64,000 nucleotides of DNA, from positions 124,001 to 188,000 of the forward strand of contig NZ_JAOCKJ010000007.1 of NCBI RefSeq assembly GCF_029844725.1, written 5' to 3'. Of the stretch, positions 10,220-19,924 are shown piece by piece (the first letter of the stretch is position 1; the number at the start of each line of letters is the position of its first letter). The position numbers and the translations under genes were made by a program. The stretch comes from Pantoea sp. GD03673. GTDB lineage: Bacteria > Pseudomonadota > Gammaproteobacteria > Enterobacterales > Enterobacteriaceae. A model generated the notes under the pieces. That model saw only the letters and a program-made list of their open reading frames with translations, had not been told where the DNA came from and searched no databases.

Positions 10220-10873
10220 TTAGTTACTGCGGGCAAATCCCAGCAGGCTCAGCAGGCTGACAAAGATGTTATACAGCGACACATAAAGGCTGACCGTTGC
10301 CCGGATGTAGTTGGTCTCGCCACCGTGAATGATGTTGCTGGTTTCCCACAAAATCGCACCGGCCGAGAACAGAATAAACAGGGCGCTGATAGCCAGATGT
10401 AATGCAGGCAGCTGCAGGAAGATATTCGCAACCACCGCAACCAGCAGTACGACAAAGCCTGCCATCATCATGCCGCCCAGGAACGACATATCACGACGGG
10501 TAGTCAGCACGTAGGCAGAACAGCAGAAGAACACCAGCGCCGTGCCGCCCAGTGCCAGCGCGATCACATCGCCCATACCTGCGGTTAAGTAGGCACTCAG
10601 GATAGGACCCAGGCAATATCCCAGGAAGCCGGTGAAAGCAAAAGCGGCCAGAATACCCATCGGGCTGTTCGCCAGACGGTAGGTTAAAAACATTAAGCCA
10701 TAAAAGCCGACCAGCATCAGAATCAAGCCAGGCGCGGGCAGGGCCAGAAGCGTGCTGGCCGTTGCCGTCGCGGCGGAAAAGGCCAGGGTCAGACCCAGCA
10801 GAAAATAGGTATTGCGCAGAACGCGGTGCGTTGACAGCAGTGAGGACTGCGATGAGGTGACAATTCTTTCCAT
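10220..10873 (-). CDS. yccA: YccA, Bax-inhibitor-1 family modulator of FtsH
   Basis: Inner-membrane protein of 217 residues with about seven hydrophobic segments; family hallmarks include [17 protein letters not shown] and [18 protein letters not shown]. In E. coli YccA is a substrate and modulator of the FtsH protease and protects SecY. The start MERIVTSSQ matches E. coli MDRIVSSS and follows AAAGGAG. Confidence 0.95.
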   Translation of the reverse strand: MERIVTSSQSSLLSTHRVLRNTYFLLGLTLAFSAATATASTLLALPAPGLILMLVGFYGLMFLTYRLANSPMGILAAFAFTGFLGYCLGPILSAYLTAGMGDVIALALGGTALVFFCCSAYVLTTRRDMSFLGGMMMAGFVVLLVAVVANIFLQLPALHLAISALFILFSAGAILWETSNIIHGGETNYIRATVSLYVSLYNIFVSLLSLLGFARSN

Positions 10874-11068
10874 GTTGCGCTCCTTTAAGCAGAACACTAA
10901 TCAGCAGAACGGTAAAATATGTGCCGAGAATACGCAGGCCATTAATGAGGGAAAAGGCGTTTTACCCTTCTTTACGCGCTAATCTGCTAATTGTTTGAGC
11001 AGAGTGGCGATTTTCACAGCGAAAAATCACAATCTGACTGTTTTTCAGGCGAATAGACAGATAGACGC

Positions 11069-11097
11069 TTTACATCGCTAAACGGGATGTTTATAGT
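11069..11097 (+). promoter_or_regulatory. Sigma-70 promoter of the tRNA-Ser genes
   Basis: TTTACA (11069-11074), a 17-base spacer and TATAGT (11092-11097) are followed by a GC-rich discriminator GCGCGTC, as expected for a stringently controlled stable-RNA promoter. The first tRNA starts 13 bases after the -10 element. Confidence 0.8.
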
Positions 11098-11109
11098 GCG
11101 CGTCATTGC

Positions 11110-11197
11110 GGAGGGGTGGCCGAGCGGCTTAAGGCAGCGGTCTTGAAAACCGCCGATGGGAAACCATCCGAGAGTTCGAATCTCTCCTCCTCCGCCA
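11110..11197 (+). tRNA. serT: tRNA-Ser(UGA), copy 1
   Basis: An 88-nt class II tRNA ending in encoded CCA. The acceptor GGAGGGG pairs with CTCCTCC, the anticodon loop is CTTGAAA with anticodon TGA at 11144-11146, a long variable arm is present, and the T-arm is GAGAGTTCGAATCTCTC. It is identical to the second copy 84 bases downstream. E. coli serT occupies the same place after yccA. Confidence 0.97.
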
Positions 11198-11261
11198 CTT
11201 TATCTGCCACGGGAAATAACCGGGTAATAAAGTGGCAAAATCTCTTCTGATGATTTTGCCA
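11195..11261. repeat. Two inverted repeats in the tRNA-Ser spacer
   Basis: CCACTTTAT (11195-11203) pairs with ATAAAGTGG (11227-11235). TGGCAAAATC (11233-11242) pairs with GATTTTGCCA (11252-11261). The arms overlap by three bases, so the two hairpins are alternatives. They may guide processing of a two-tRNA transcript; this is inference. Confidence 0.55.
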
Positions 11262-11281
11262 GTGCAGTACAGTTTCAAAAC

Positions 11282-11369
11282 GGAGGGGTGGCCGAGCGGC
11301 TTAAGGCAGCGGTCTTGAAAACCGCCGATGGGAAACCATCCGAGAGTTCGAATCTCTCCTCCTCCGCCA
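11282..11369 (+). tRNA. serT: tRNA-Ser(UGA), copy 2
   Basis: Base-for-base repeat of the 88-nt tRNA at 11110-11197, including the encoded CCA. No separate promoter is obvious in the 84-base spacer, so both probably come from one transcript that ends at the terminator just downstream. Confidence 0.97.
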
Positions 11370-11376
11370 CATTTTA

Positions 11377-11410
11377 CAGGCCAGCACTCAGTGCTGGCCT
11401 GTTTCGTTTC
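11377..11410 (+). terminator. Terminator of the tRNA-Ser unit
   Basis: A perfect 11-bp stem CAGGCCAGCAC / GTGCTGGCCTG with a three-base loop is followed by TTTCGTTTC. It stands directly after the second tRNA. Confidence 0.85.
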
Positions 11411-11640
11411 TGCCATTCCTGTTTCTTCAGCCAATCTGAAAACTGTCCGTCTGTGTCTGTGACACAACGCTGCGCATTCATCTGTCCGATGCATCTCTGC
11501 TATAGTCCACTCACCGTTTTTGCAAACATCTGGCGCTTTTCTGAGGCGAGCTGAGTTACACTGTTAATCACATCGCTCTGAGGCGAGCTAATCGATTGAT
11601 AGCCAGAGTGTTTCTTTACTGAATGAATGGAATAGGCACA

Positions 11641-13374
11641 ATGATCAAGAAACTGAGTCTTTGCGCATTGTCAGTGCTCGCTGCATTGCCGGTCGGAACG
11701 GCAGCATTTGCTGCTGATGGTGATATGCAGCTGCAACAGGTGCTGATGTTGAGTCGTCACAATCTGCGTGCGCCGCTGGCCGATAATGGCAGTGTGCTGG
11801 AGCAGTCGACCAAAAAAAGCTGGCCGCAGTGGGATGTTCCCGGTGGACAGCTGACCACTAAAGGTGGCGTGCTGGAAGTCTACATGGGTAACTACACCCG
11901 TCAGTGGCTGGCACAGCAGGGCCTCGTGAAGAACGGCAGCTGCCCTGACAGCAATAACGTCTTTGTTTACGCGAACAGCCTGCAGCGCACGGTTGCGACC
12001 GCGCAGTTCTTCGTCAATGGCGCTTTCCCTGGCTGTGACGTCGCTGTCACGCATCAGGATGAAATGGGCTCCATGGATCCTATCTTCAATCCGGTCATCA
12101 CCGATGACAGTGACGCATTCAACAAGAAAGCGCTGGCCGCCATGACCGCCGCAAATGAAAAACTCACGCTGAAGCCTGCCTTCCAGCGCCTGGAAAAGAT
12201 GATTGACTACAAAGCGTCGCCTGCCTGCAACAATAAAAAGCAGTGCGATCTCAGCAGTGGTCAGAACACCTTCAGCGCTGAAAATGGCAAAGAACCGAAT
12301 GTCAGCGGTCCGCTGAAAGTGGGTAATTCCCTGATTGATGCGTTCACTCTGCAATATTACGAAGGTTTCCCGCTGGATCAGGTGGCGTGGGGCCAGATTA
12401 AAACGCCTGAACAGTGGAAAGAGCTGTCAGCCATCAAGAATGGCTATCAGGATGCGCTGTTCACCAGCCCGGATGTTTCCCGTGAAGTGGCGGCACCGCT
12501 GGTGGATTACATCCGCAGTCAGTTAGTGGATCAGGATAAAGCAAACGCGCCTAAAATCACGCTGATGGTAGGACATGACTCAAACATCGCCTCGCTGCTG
12601 AGCGCGTTGCAGGTCAAACCTTATGAGCTGCCCGATACCTACGAGAAAACGCCTATTGGCGGTCAGGTTGTTTTCGAACGCTGGCATGATGCGAAAAACG
12701 ACAAAGACCTGCTTAAAGTTGAGTACGTTTATCAGAGCGCCGATCAACTGCGCAATGCAGACGTGCTGAGCCTGAAAAACCCGCCGAAGCGCGTTACGCT
12801 TCAGCTGGCTGGCTGTGAAACCGATGCAAACGGCTATTGCAGCTGGGATAAGTTCTCTCAGATGCTGAATGCTGCGCTCCAGGGCACACCAATGCAGCCT
12901 GCTGCGGCCCCACAACCGGCAACGGCTGCACAGAGTGACGAGGACAGCGCGAAAGCCGCCGCGACTCAGGATGCAGCAGCGGATAAAGCTGAAGCAGATA
13001 AAGCGAACGCAGCCAAAGAGAAATCTGACGCAGATAACGCCGCCGCTGAGAAATCAGACGCGGACAAAGCGGCCGCTGAAAAAGCGAAGGCCGATAAAGC
13101 CGCAGCCGATAAAGCGGCGGCAGAAAAGGCAAAAGCTGAGAAAGCGGCCGCTGAAAAAGCAAAAGCCGAGAAAGCCGCAGCCGATAAAGCCGCCGCTGAA
13201 AAAGCAAAAGCGGACAAAGCTGCAGCTGACAAAGCAGCGGCTGAGAAAGCAAAAGCAGACAACGCAGCAGCGGAATCAGCCAGTAATACTAAAGCCACGG
13301 CTGACAAAACGAATGCCGCGAACGCGACCGCGCACACTGACACATCAGCATCAGCGGCGACAGCAACCCAGTAA
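11641..13374 (+). CDS. agp: Glucose-1-phosphatase with Ala/Lys-rich C-terminal extension
   Basis: Periplasmic histidine acid phosphatase (glucose-1-phosphatase / inositol phosphatase). A signal peptide [24 protein letters not shown] precedes the mature enzyme. The catalytic RHNLRAP places R39-H40 at the active site and GHDSN has H312-D313; the rest of the body ([29 protein letters not shown]) follows E. coli Agp to about residue 411. E. coli Agp then ends. Here about 165 more residues follow, dominated by [14 protein letters not shown] units resembling TolA domain II and very likely helical. I chose ATG 11641 over 11623 because the signal peptide begins there. Confidence 0.9.
   Translation: MIKKLSLCALSVLAALPVGTAAFAADGDMQLQQVLMLSRHNLRAPLADNGSVLEQSTKKSWPQWDVPGGQLTTKGGVLEVYMGNYTRQWLAQQGLVKNGSCPDSNNVFVYANSLQRTVATAQFFVNGAFPGCDVAVTHQDEMGSMDPIFNPVITDDSDAFNKKALAAMTAANEKLTLKPAFQRLEKMIDYKASPACNNKKQCDLSSGQNTFSAENGKEPNVSGPLKVGNSLIDAFTLQYYEGFPLDQVAWGQIKTPEQWKELSAIKNGYQDALFTSPDVSREVAAPLVDYIRSQLVDQDKANAPKITLMVGHDSNIASLLSALQVKPYELPDTYEKTPIGGQVVFERWHDAKNDKDLLKVEYVYQSADQLRNADVLSLKNPPKRVTLQLAGCETDANGYCSWDKFSQMLNAALQGTPMQPAAAPQPATAAQSDEDSAKAAATQDAAADKAEADKANAAKEKSDADNAAAEKSDADKAAAEKAKADKAAADKAAAEKAKAEKAAAEKAKAEKAAADKAAAEKAKADKAAADKAAAEKAKADNAAAESASNTKATADKTNAANATAHTDTSASAATATQ
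12950..13290 (+). repeat. Degenerate in-frame repeat coding (D/E)KAAA(D/E)KAKA units
   Basis: Near-periodic DNA made of GCNGANAAAGC-type units encodes the Agp extension. Antisense frames over it are long and open only because of the repeat. Such tracts can change length by slippage or recombination. Confidence 0.8.
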
Positions 13375-13395
13375 TTTTGCCGTCCGGCTGAGACG

Positions 13396-13424
13396 AAAAA
13401 ACCCCGTGAAAACGGGGTTTTTTT
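13396..13424. terminator. Bidirectional terminator between agp and the aldehyde dehydrogenase gene
   Basis: AAAAA-ACCCCGT / ACGGGGT-TTTTT with a GAAA loop. The A and T tracts on both sides allow it to serve both convergent genes. Confidence 0.88.
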
Positions 13425-13439
13425 ATGGCGGGCTGGCGA

Positions 13440-14813
13440 TTATCCCGCCACAACCACCAGTTTCTGATTCGCAAACTCTTTGATGCCCAAATCAGAAAGC
13501 TCACGCCCATAGCCTGAACGTTTTACACCACCAAAAGGCAGCTCCGCAGAGGTATCACTCTGGGAGTTGATAAACACCATGCCGGTTTCGATGGCGGAGG
13601 CCAGTTTGCGACCACGTACAATGTCGCGGGTCCAGACCGACCCCCCCAGTCCGTAGTGCGAGTCGTTCGCCAGCGCCACAGCGGCCTGATCGTCACCCAC
13701 AACATAGACCTGCGCAACCGGGCCAAAGAATTCCTGATAATAAGCAGGGTTATCCGGTGTGATGCCAGTGAGAATCGTGGGCGGATAGTAGCAGCCTGCA
13801 CCCTCAACAGCTTTGCCGCCCGTGACCAGTTTTGCGCCACTGGCGACGGCTTCGTCTACCTGTTTTACCAGGCGATCGCGCGCGTCAGCGGAGGAGAGCG
13901 GGCCAAGGGTCGTCTTCTCATCCAGCGGATCGCCCAGCGTGGCGGAACTCAGTGCGGCGCTGAACTGGCTGATAAAGCGGTCGGCAATCTTCTCATGCAG
14001 GATGAAGCGTTTTGCGGCGGTACAGACCTGGCCGCAGTTGCTAAGACGCGCCTGCACACCCTGACGAACCGCTTCATCGAGATCGGCATCGTCCAGCACC
14101 ACAAACACATCATTGCCGCCCAGTTCCAGCGTCGACTTCTTGAGGTGCTTACCGGCCTGCTCAGCCACGGCGCTGCCTGCGCGCTCGGAACCGGTCAGGG
14201 CAACACCCTGAACCCGGTCATCAGCAATCAGATCGGCAACCTGATCGGTTGAGATGAACAGATTAGTCCAGGCCCCTTCAGGCGCACCCGCTTCACGCAC
14301 CAGCTTTTCGAAGATGTCGGCACAATGCGGCACGATATTGGCATGTTTTGCCAGCACCGGGTTACCCAGCGCCAGGTTAGGAGCCAGCACGCGCATCAGT
14401 TGATAGTAAGGAAAGTTCCACGGCTCTACGGCCACTAAAACGCCAATCGGGTGATACTCAACCCAGGCTTCACCCAGTTCGCTGGGATAGGACTGTGGCT
14501 GCAGAATACGTTCCGCATTCTCTGCGTAATAACGGGCAATCTGGGAACAGATTTTCACTTCACCGCGGCTCTGACCAATCAGTTTACCCATTTCTTTACT
14601 GGCGATGGTGGCCAGCTCTTCCGCACGGCTATCAATCAGGTCAGCCAGTTTCTTCAGTACCTGCAGACGTGGCTGGATGTCACCTTTGCTCCATGAAGAA
14701 TGGAACAGGCGATCGGCGACGTCCAGGGCATGACTGACGGCGGCCTCATCGTGCGGCGGCCAGCTTTTCAGCAACTGGTTATTGGCGGGATTAATGCTTT
14801 GATAGGAAGACAT
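13440..14813 (-). CDS. NAD(P)-dependent aldehyde dehydrogenase, succinate-semialdehyde type
   Basis: A 457-residue ALDH-superfamily enzyme closest in layout to E. coli Sad/YneI. Seen: EPWNFPYYQLMR in the cofactor fold, Glu230 in LELGG, and the catalytic Cys264 in GQVC. The C-terminal PFGGVKRSGYGRELS motif is intact. Substrate is inferred from family only; succinate semialdehyde or related short aldehydes are likely. It is convergent with agp and lies upstream of yccJ on the same strand. Confidence 0.85.
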   Translation of the reverse strand: MSSYQSINPANNQLLKSWPPHDEAAVSHALDVADRLFHSSWSKGDIQPRLQVLKKLADLIDSRAEELATIASKEMGKLIGQSRGEVKICSQIARYYAENAERILQPQSYPSELGEAWVEYHPIGVLVAVEPWNFPYYQLMRVLAPNLALGNPVLAKHANIVPHCADIFEKLVREAGAPEGAWTNLFISTDQVADLIADDRVQGVALTGSERAGSAVAEQAGKHLKKSTLELGGNDVFVVLDDADLDEAVRQGVQARLSNCGQVCTAAKRFILHEKIADRFISQFSAALSSATLGDPLDEKTTLGPLSSADARDRLVKQVDEAVASGAKLVTGGKAVEGAGCYYPPTILTGITPDNPAYYQEFFGPVAQVYVVGDDQAAVALANDSHYGLGGSVWTRDIVRGRKLASAIETGMVFINSQSDTSAELPFGGVKRSGYGRELSDLGIKEFANQKLVVVAG

Positions 14814-14867
14814 AGCGTACTCCTTGGTGAGCTAAAAAATTGAGGGCGGGAAAGTCCCGCCCCTGAA

Positions 14868-15098
14868 TCAGACGTTCTTACGTTCTACGGGCTTGTCATC
14901 CCAGGTCAGGAGATCTTTATCGGTTTTTTCAAAGGCGCGGATCAGCACGTCATCACTGCCTTGCTGCCGCCAGATCTCTTCTGCCAGTCTCTCGTCGTAA
15001 TTCGCCACTTCGAAAATGGCTTCGGCAATTTCAGGGGAGGTATGACGCAGACTTGCCCATTCGCCAACGTGGTGTGCTTTCGATTGTTCAGTAGACAT
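14868..15098 (-). CDS. yccJ: YccJ small protein
   Basis: A 76-residue protein nearly identical in pattern to E. coli Ycc[25 protein letters not shown] and the C-terminal ERKNV. It lies 20 bases downstream of wrbA, as in E. coli where the two are co-transcribed. Function is unknown. AAGGAGAAAAGT precedes the start. Confidence 0.93.
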   Translation of the reverse strand: MSTEQSKAHHVGEWASLRHTSPEIAEAIFEVANYDERLAEEIWRQQGSDDVLIRAFEKTDKDLLTWDDKPVERKNV

Positions 15099-15118
15099 AC
15101 TTTTCTCCTTTGTTTAAA

Positions 15119-15718
15119 TCAGTCCTGCAGTTTGACGGTCAGTCCGGCAACGTGTTCACCCTGAAAACGGGCAATATTCAGTTCCGCTTCTGTCGGCTGA
15201 CGCGAACCATCGCCGCCCGCCAGCGTGGTCGCACCATAAGGCGTACCCCCGCGAACCTCAGAAATATCAAACAGCTCTTTGGTGCCGTAGCCGATTGGCA
15301 CAATCACCATGCCGTGATGTGCCAGCGTGGTCCAGACCGAGGTAATCGTCTGCTCCTGACCGCCGCCAGTGCCGGTTGAGGTAAAGACGCTGGCAACCTT
15401 GCCAGACAGGGCACCTGACGCCCAGAGACCGCCGGTGCGATCCCAGAACGTCCGCATCTGTCCGGACATGTTGCCAAAGCGGGTCGGGGTGCCGACGATT
15501 ATCGCGTCATAGTCAGGCAGTACTTCAGGCGTCGCTTCTGCTGCCTGCTGGTTGGTTTTGCCGCCCACCTGTGCAAAGCGATCGGCCTCCATCGTTTCTG
15601 GTACCCGCAGGATATCCACTTCCGCGCCGGGAACCCGACGCGCGCCTTCAGCAACTGCGTTCGCCATCGTTTCAACATGTCCGTACATCGAGTAGTAGAG
15701 CACCAGAATCTTGGCCAT
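15119..15718 (-). CDS. wrbA: WrbA NAD(P)H:quinone oxidoreductase
   Basis: A flavodoxin-like FMN enzyme of 199 residues that reduces quinones by two electrons. Flavin-binding signatures: [15 protein letters not shown] at the N-terminus and [18 protein letters not shown] near residues 76-93. It precedes yccJ with a 20-base gap. In E. coli it is a stationary-phase (RpoS) gene; no promoter was assigned here. Confidence 0.95.
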   Translation of the reverse strand: MAKILVLYYSMYGHVETMANAVAEGARRVPGAEVDILRVPETMEADRFAQVGGKTNQQAAEATPEVLPDYDAIIVGTPTRFGNMSGQMRTFWDRTGGLWASGALSGKVASVFTSTGTGGGQEQTITSVWTTLAHHGMVIVPIGYGTKELFDISEVRGGTPYGATTLAGGDGSRQPTEAELNIARFQGEHVAGLTVKLQD

Positions 15719-16019
15719 TGATCTCTCCAGGTGGTTTTGACGTCCAGAAAAAGTATAGAAGAGCTTTCGTTTTACGCAGGCGATACAGACGTTGCAGCGA
15801 ATGCGTCGGGCAATAAATCCACAGCTAATCGGTTGTAAGCTGGCAGAATGTTCGTTGTTTAATCAAATTGCTGGTGATTAGTCTGTTGCTAAATGTGACT
15901 GTCGGGCGAGTAAAAGGAGAATCTGGCTATTATTTAAGCATGGGTTGGATTCAGGCTTCATGCCGTCAGCTCTCTGCTACTTCATTCTTATTTATCGCAC
16001 TACGCGACAGGAGCAAATC
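15719..16019. other. Intergenic region wrbA / ymdF
   Basis: About 300 bases separate the divergent wrbA and ymdF. It must hold both promoters, but I could not assign convincing -35/-10 pairs. No further coding region is seen. Confidence 0.5.
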
Positions 16020-16193
16020 ATGACAACACATCGTGGAGGTTCAGGAAATTTTGCTGAGAACCGTGAACGCGCCGCAGAAGCGGGGCGTAAAGGGGGAAAA
16101 AACAGCGGCGGTAATTTCAAAAATGATCCGCAGCGCGCTGCCCGTGCTGGTGAGAAGGGCGGGCGCAGTAGCCCTAAAAAAGCGGACGCATAA
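16020..16193 (+). CDS. ymdF: YmdF, KGG-repeat stress protein
   Basis: A 57-residue hydrophilic protein with the con-10/KGG motif repeated: EAGRKGGKNSGGNFKNDPQRAARAGEKGG. AGGAG lies 7 bases before the ATG at 16020. E. coli YmdF is the close match. Such proteins are linked to stress and general stationary phase; the mechanism is unknown. Confidence 0.92.
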   Translation: MTTHRGGSGNFAENRERAAEAGRKGGKNSGGNFKNDPQRAARAGEKGGRSSPKKADA

Positions 16194-16289
16194 CCCCACT
16201 CTGCCGCCGGCTGAGGCTGGCGGTTATCGTCGTTGCTTTTCCCCCTCGCTCTCCCCACAATGTCGTCCGGACACATTATCAGGTGAATT

Positions 16290-17204
16290 ATGTCGGACAC
16301 ACGCCGTGGTTTAACCCTGCGCCTGACGCGGCAGGAGCTGGTATTAATTTTTATAACCATGATCTGGGGCGGCACCTTTCTGGTGGTGCATCGTGCGATG
16401 CAGCACTCAGGGCCGTTCTTCTTTGTGGGGCTTCGTTTTGCCACCGCCGCGCTGCTGCTGGCGCTCTTTTTCCGCCGCTATCTGGCAGGCATGACCTGGC
16501 TGGAAGTGAAAGCGGGCGCGCTGATTGGCCTGTCGATCGCCGGAGGCTATGGCCTGCAGACCTGGGGAATGCAGACCATCTCCAGCAGTCAGTCCGCTTT
16601 TCTCACCGCGCTCTATGTTCCGGTCGTGCCGCTGCTGCAGTGGCTGTTTTTGCGTCGTCCACCGGGTTTAATGTCCTGGCTGGGGATTGTGCTGGCGTTT
16701 ACCGGCTTGCTGCTGGTGGCGGGGCCGCAGGATGGCCGCATCAGTCTTAACGCCGGTGAAATAGCCACGCTACTGAGCACTCTGGCGATTGCCGCCGAGA
16801 TCATCTTAATCAGTCGGTATGCCGGGCAGGTCGATGTACGCCGTGTGACCCTGATCCAGCTGGCGGTGGCGTCACTGTGTGCTTTTGCGCTGATGATCCC
16901 TGATGGCGAAACGGTGCCCGTGATCTCAACGCCACTGCTGCTCAGCGCGCTGGGGCTGGGCGCTGCCAGTGCTCTGATTCAGGTCACCATGAACTGGGCG
17001 CAACGCAGCGTTTCGCCAACCCGCGCTACGGTGATTTATGCCGGGGAACCGGTCTGGGCGGGCGTGGTAGGACGTATTGCCGGTGAGCGCCTGCCTGCAC
17101 TGGCGTTGCTGGGCGGCGGGCTGATCGTCTGCGGGGTCATCGTCAGTGAGCTGCGACTGAAACGGAAAAAAGCGGTGCAGCCTGCTGCCACACCGCTGGA
17201 GTAG
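16290..17204 (+). CDS. EamA/DMT-family transporter
   Basis: A 304-residue drug/metabolite-transporter superfamily protein with about ten hydrophobic segments in two EamA repeats (first repeat around FITMIWGGTFLVVHRAM; second around LLSALGLGAASALIQV, followed by YAGEPVWAGVVGRIAGERL). A basic C-terminus (LRLKRKKA) follows. Substrate cannot be read from sequence. It is convergent with rutG, with no spacer between the two. Confidence 0.85.
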   Translation: MSDTRRGLTLRLTRQELVLIFITMIWGGTFLVVHRAMQHSGPFFFVGLRFATAALLLALFFRRYLAGMTWLEVKAGALIGLSIAGGYGLQTWGMQTISSSQSAFLTALYVPVVPLLQWLFLRRPPGLMSWLGIVLAFTGLLLVAGPQDGRISLNAGEIATLLSTLAIAAEIILISRYAGQVDVRRVTLIQLAVASLCAFALMIPDGETVPVISTPLLLSALGLGAASALIQVTMNWAQRSVSPTRATVIYAGEPVWAGVVGRIAGERLPALALLGGGLIVCGVIVSELRLKRKKAVQPAATPLE

Positions 17205-18533
17205 TTAACCCTGCTGTCGCGCCAGCGGCTTATCCTGCTGCGCCGCACTGCGTCGGCGCAGAATGGCATTGAGGATAATCGCGCCAAAGGTAGCAGTACC
17301 GATACCGCCCAGGGTGAAAGAGCCGATTTTCAGTGCGAAATCCCCTGCGCCGAGAACCAAGGTGGTAGCCACCATAATCAGGTTACTGTTCTGACCTAAA
17401 TCGACATGGTTCTGCACCCAGATGCGTGCGCCTGCCACCGCAATCAGCCCAAAAACCACAATGGATGCACCGCCGATCACCGGGGCCGGAATGGTGTGGA
17501 TCAGCGCACCAAACTTCGGTGAGAAACCGGCCAGAATGGCGATAACCGCCGCGGCAACAAACGCCAGCGTCGAGTAAACCTTCGTAACCGCCATCACTCC
17601 GATGTTTTCAGCATAGGTCGTTACACCGCTACCCCCGATTGAACCGGAGAGAATGGTGGCCAGGCCATCGCCAGCAAAAGCCCGTCCCATATAAGGGTCA
17701 AGATTGCGGCCGGTCATGCCCGCCACCGCTTTCAGATGCCCCAGGTTTTCCGCCACCAGAATGATTGCTACCGGGGCGATCAGCACCATCGCCTGCAGAT
17801 CAAAGGTCGGTGCGGTGGTGTGCGGCAGGCCAAACCACGCTGCCTGTGACAGCAGCGTAAAATCCACCGGCTTGCCCAGCCCCATAACGTTGGTCAGCAG
17901 TGCATAGATGGCCCAGGCCATAATCAGGCCCACCAGAATCAGCAGACGCTGTACCATCCCGCGGGTAAACACCGCGACGAGACCGATACAGAGTACGGTC
18001 ATCACCGCAACCCAGCTGTCGAATGAAGACGCAGAGACGCTGTGAACCGCAATCGGTGCCAGATTCAGTCCAATTGCCATCACCACCGCGCCGGTCACCA
18101 CTGGCGGCATCAGGTTTTCGATCCAGCGCGTGCCCGCCTTCATCACCACCAGCCCAATCAGCGTGTAGAGCAGGCCGCAGGCGATAACCCCGCCCAGCGC
18201 CACGCTAAGGTTTGGATTCAGCCCCTGACCGCTGAAGCCGGTCACCGCAATCACCACGCCCACAAAAGCGGCGCTCGACCCGAGATAGCTGGGCACCCTG
18301 CCGCCGGTAATAAAGAAGAACAGCAGGGTCCCGATACCGGAGACCAGAATCGCCAGATTGGGATCCAGCCCCATCAGCAGCGGCATCAGCACCGTTGCGC
18401 CAAACATTGCCACTGCATGCTGCAACCCCAGCACCAGCGTCTGCCCCAGCGGCAGCGTCTCATCCGGGGCGATAATGCCGTTTTCTGTCAGTGCCGACTT
18501 CTTTTGCCATTGCGGAAACCAGGATTGTGCCAT
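17205..18533 (-). CDS. rutG: RutG pyrimidine permease
   Basis: A nucleobase:cation symporter-2 family protein of 442 residues, last gene of the rut operon, likely importing uracil. Seen: LGLQHAVAMFGATVLMP in the first helix, the AENLGHLKAVAGMTGRN active-site region and the NAT signature GDGLATILSGSIGGSGVTTYAENIG-like segment. About 12-14 membrane helices. It starts 46 bases after rutF. Confidence 0.94.
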   Translation of the reverse strand: MAQSWFPQWQKKSALTENGIIAPDETLPLGQTLVLGLQHAVAMFGATVLMPLLMGLDPNLAILVSGIGTLLFFFITGGRVPSYLGSSAAFVGVVIAVTGFSGQGLNPNLSVALGGVIACGLLYTLIGLVVMKAGTRWIENLMPPVVTGAVVMAIGLNLAPIAVHSVSASSFDSWVAVMTVLCIGLVAVFTRGMVQRLLILVGLIMAWAIYALLTNVMGLGKPVDFTLLSQAAWFGLPHTTAPTFDLQAMVLIAPVAIILVAENLGHLKAVAGMTGRNLDPYMGRAFAGDGLATILSGSIGGSGVTTYAENIGVMAVTKVYSTLAFVAAAVIAILAGFSPKFGALIHTIPAPVIGGASIVVFGLIAVAGARIWVQNHVDLGQNSNLIMVATTLVLGAGDFALKIGSFTLGGIGTATFGAIILNAILRRRSAAQQDKPLARQQG

Positions 18534-18579
18534 CGTCTACTCCAGAGCGTGAGGAATGCCGGTAAGTTTCAGGGAAGAG

Positions 18580-19095
18580 TTAACAGGCATCCTGCCGCAA
18601 CAGGGGATGGTATCCCCGGTCAAACCATACAAGGCCGTGAGTGTCATCATTGCGCACTAAGCCCACGACTTCGCAGAACAGGGTGTCATGCGTACCGACG
18701 CTGACAATCTGCGTGATGCGACAGTCAAAAGAGGCAACCGCGCCGCTCAGTACCGGCGAGCCGGTTACGGCCGTTGACCACTCAGCCGCAATGAAACGAT
18801 CGGCCATGGGCGTTTTTCCGCCGAATAGATTAGAGAGTGCTTCGTGTCCCGCTGCCAGCGTATTGACGCAAAGCTGCATATTTTCACGGAACACCGGATA
18901 AACCGAGGCAGAGCGGTTAAGGCAGACCAGCAGCGTCGGCGGCGAATCCGTGACGCTGCACACCGCCGAGGCGGTAAAGCCTGCGCGACCGGCCGGGCCT
19001 TCAGTGGTGATGATGTTGACCGCTGCGCCCAGTCGTGACATCGCTTGGCGAAACGCCGTTTTCTCAACGGCAGGGGTAAGGGTATCCAGGCTCAT
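18580..19095 (-). CDS. rutF: RutF flavin reductase
   Basis: NADH:FMN reductase that supplies reduced flavin to the RutA monooxygenase. The 171-residue protein has a flavin-reductase-like split-barrel: [39 protein letters not shown] and [11 protein letters not shown]. The start ATG at 19093-19095 follows GGAGAAG. It directly follows rutD; the rutE gene that separates them in E. coli is absent. Confidence 0.93.
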   Translation of the reverse strand: MSLDTLTPAVEKTAFRQAMSRLGAAVNIITTEGPAGRAGFTASAVCSVTDSPPTLLVCLNRSASVYPVFRENMQLCVNTLAAGHEALSNLFGGKTPMADRFIAAEWSTAVTGSPVLSGAVASFDCRITQIVSVGTHDTLFCEVVGLVRNDDTHGLVWFDRGYHPLLRQDAC

Positions 19096-19114
19096 CGTCT
19101 TCTCCGTTAAGGGG

Positions 19115-19924
19115 CTATCCGGCGACGCGCTGCAGCGGCCGCACGTCATCAGTTTCATCCAGCCACTGCAACAGCAGGGCAGTAAAGTTTTCGGGGTCGG
19201 TGACGCTCATGGCATGACCGCCCCAGGCCATCATTTTTTCAGTGGCGTTGGGCAGGGCTGCGGCCAGATCCGCAGAGCAGTGCCACGGCACCAGCAGATC
19301 GTCCTGGCTGGCGATCACCAGCACCGGCTGCGGAATGGCAGCCGCCCGTGCGCTGAAGTCGGCGCTCATCAGGGCGTGCAGTCGCCGCATCAGGTTTTCC
19401 ATCCCCTGAAAATGCGTCACGTGGTGGCTATCTTCCTGCTCCAGCCGCGTCTGATGCTGTGCCATCCACTCAGCAGGATAAAGAAACAGCGGCTGGGCAC
19501 GGACAAATGCCTCAACGCCGACGTTGAGCAGCAGATCCTGCCGCACCTGAAAACAGCGCCGGGTATGAGGATTCAGCGTCAGCCAGCCATTGATCACCAC
19601 GATCCGCGCGATCCGATCCGGATAATCCAGCGCCAGCTGCATCCCGATCAGCCCGCCCAGCGCGTGGCCGATCAGGCTGAAACGCAGGATGCCGTGCTGC
19701 GCCAGTGCGTCAGCCAGTTCCGCTGCCATCATCGCCATGCTGTAGCCTTCCGGTAAGCTGTCCGCGCTGCGTCCGGTGCCGCGCTGGTCATAGAGCACCA
19801 CCCGATAGCGTGCCGTCAGCGCCGCCAGCTGTGGCTGCCAGAAACCGGCCACGCCGCCCAGCCCGGAAGAGAGCACCAGCGTGGGTGCCTCGGGGTTTTG
19901 CAGGCCCAGAATATCCAGCTGCAT
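19115..19924 (-). CDS. rutD: RutD alpha/beta hydrolase (aminoacrylate/carbamate hydrolysis)
   Basis: A 269-residue alpha/beta-hydrolase of the rut pathway, proposed to speed hydrolysis of aminoacrylate or carbamate. The oxyanion region [12 protein letters not shown], the YDQRGTGRS strand and a late GGHA histidine are present. The nucleophile elbow reads GHALGG, with Ala in the usual Ser position, as I recall for E. coli RutD too. Its start codon overlaps the rutC stop by 1 base. Confidence 0.93.
   Translation of the reverse strand: MQLDILGLQNPEAPTLVLSSGLGGVAGFWQPQLAALTARYRVVLYDQRGTGRSADSLPEGYSMAMMAAELADALAQHGILRFSLIGHALGGLIGMQLALDYPDRIARIVVINGWLTLNPHTRRCFQVRQDLLLNVGVEAFVRAQPLFLYPAEWMAQHQTRLEQEDSHHVTHFQGMENLMRRLHALMSADFSARAAAIPQPVLVIASQDDLLVPWHCSADLAAALPNATEKMMAWGGHAMSVTDPENFTALLLQWLDETDDVRPLQRVAG

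Noticed and set aside
11129..11494. Minus-strand frame across the two tRNA-Ser genes
   Set aside because: It is antisense to two tRNAs, and its repeated peptide is just the tRNA duplication.
12966..13343. Long antisense frame (125 codons, Ala/Ser/Phe-rich) over the agp tail
   Set aside because: It is the mirror of the repeated Ala/Lys codons; low complexity keeps it open and it has no ribosome site.
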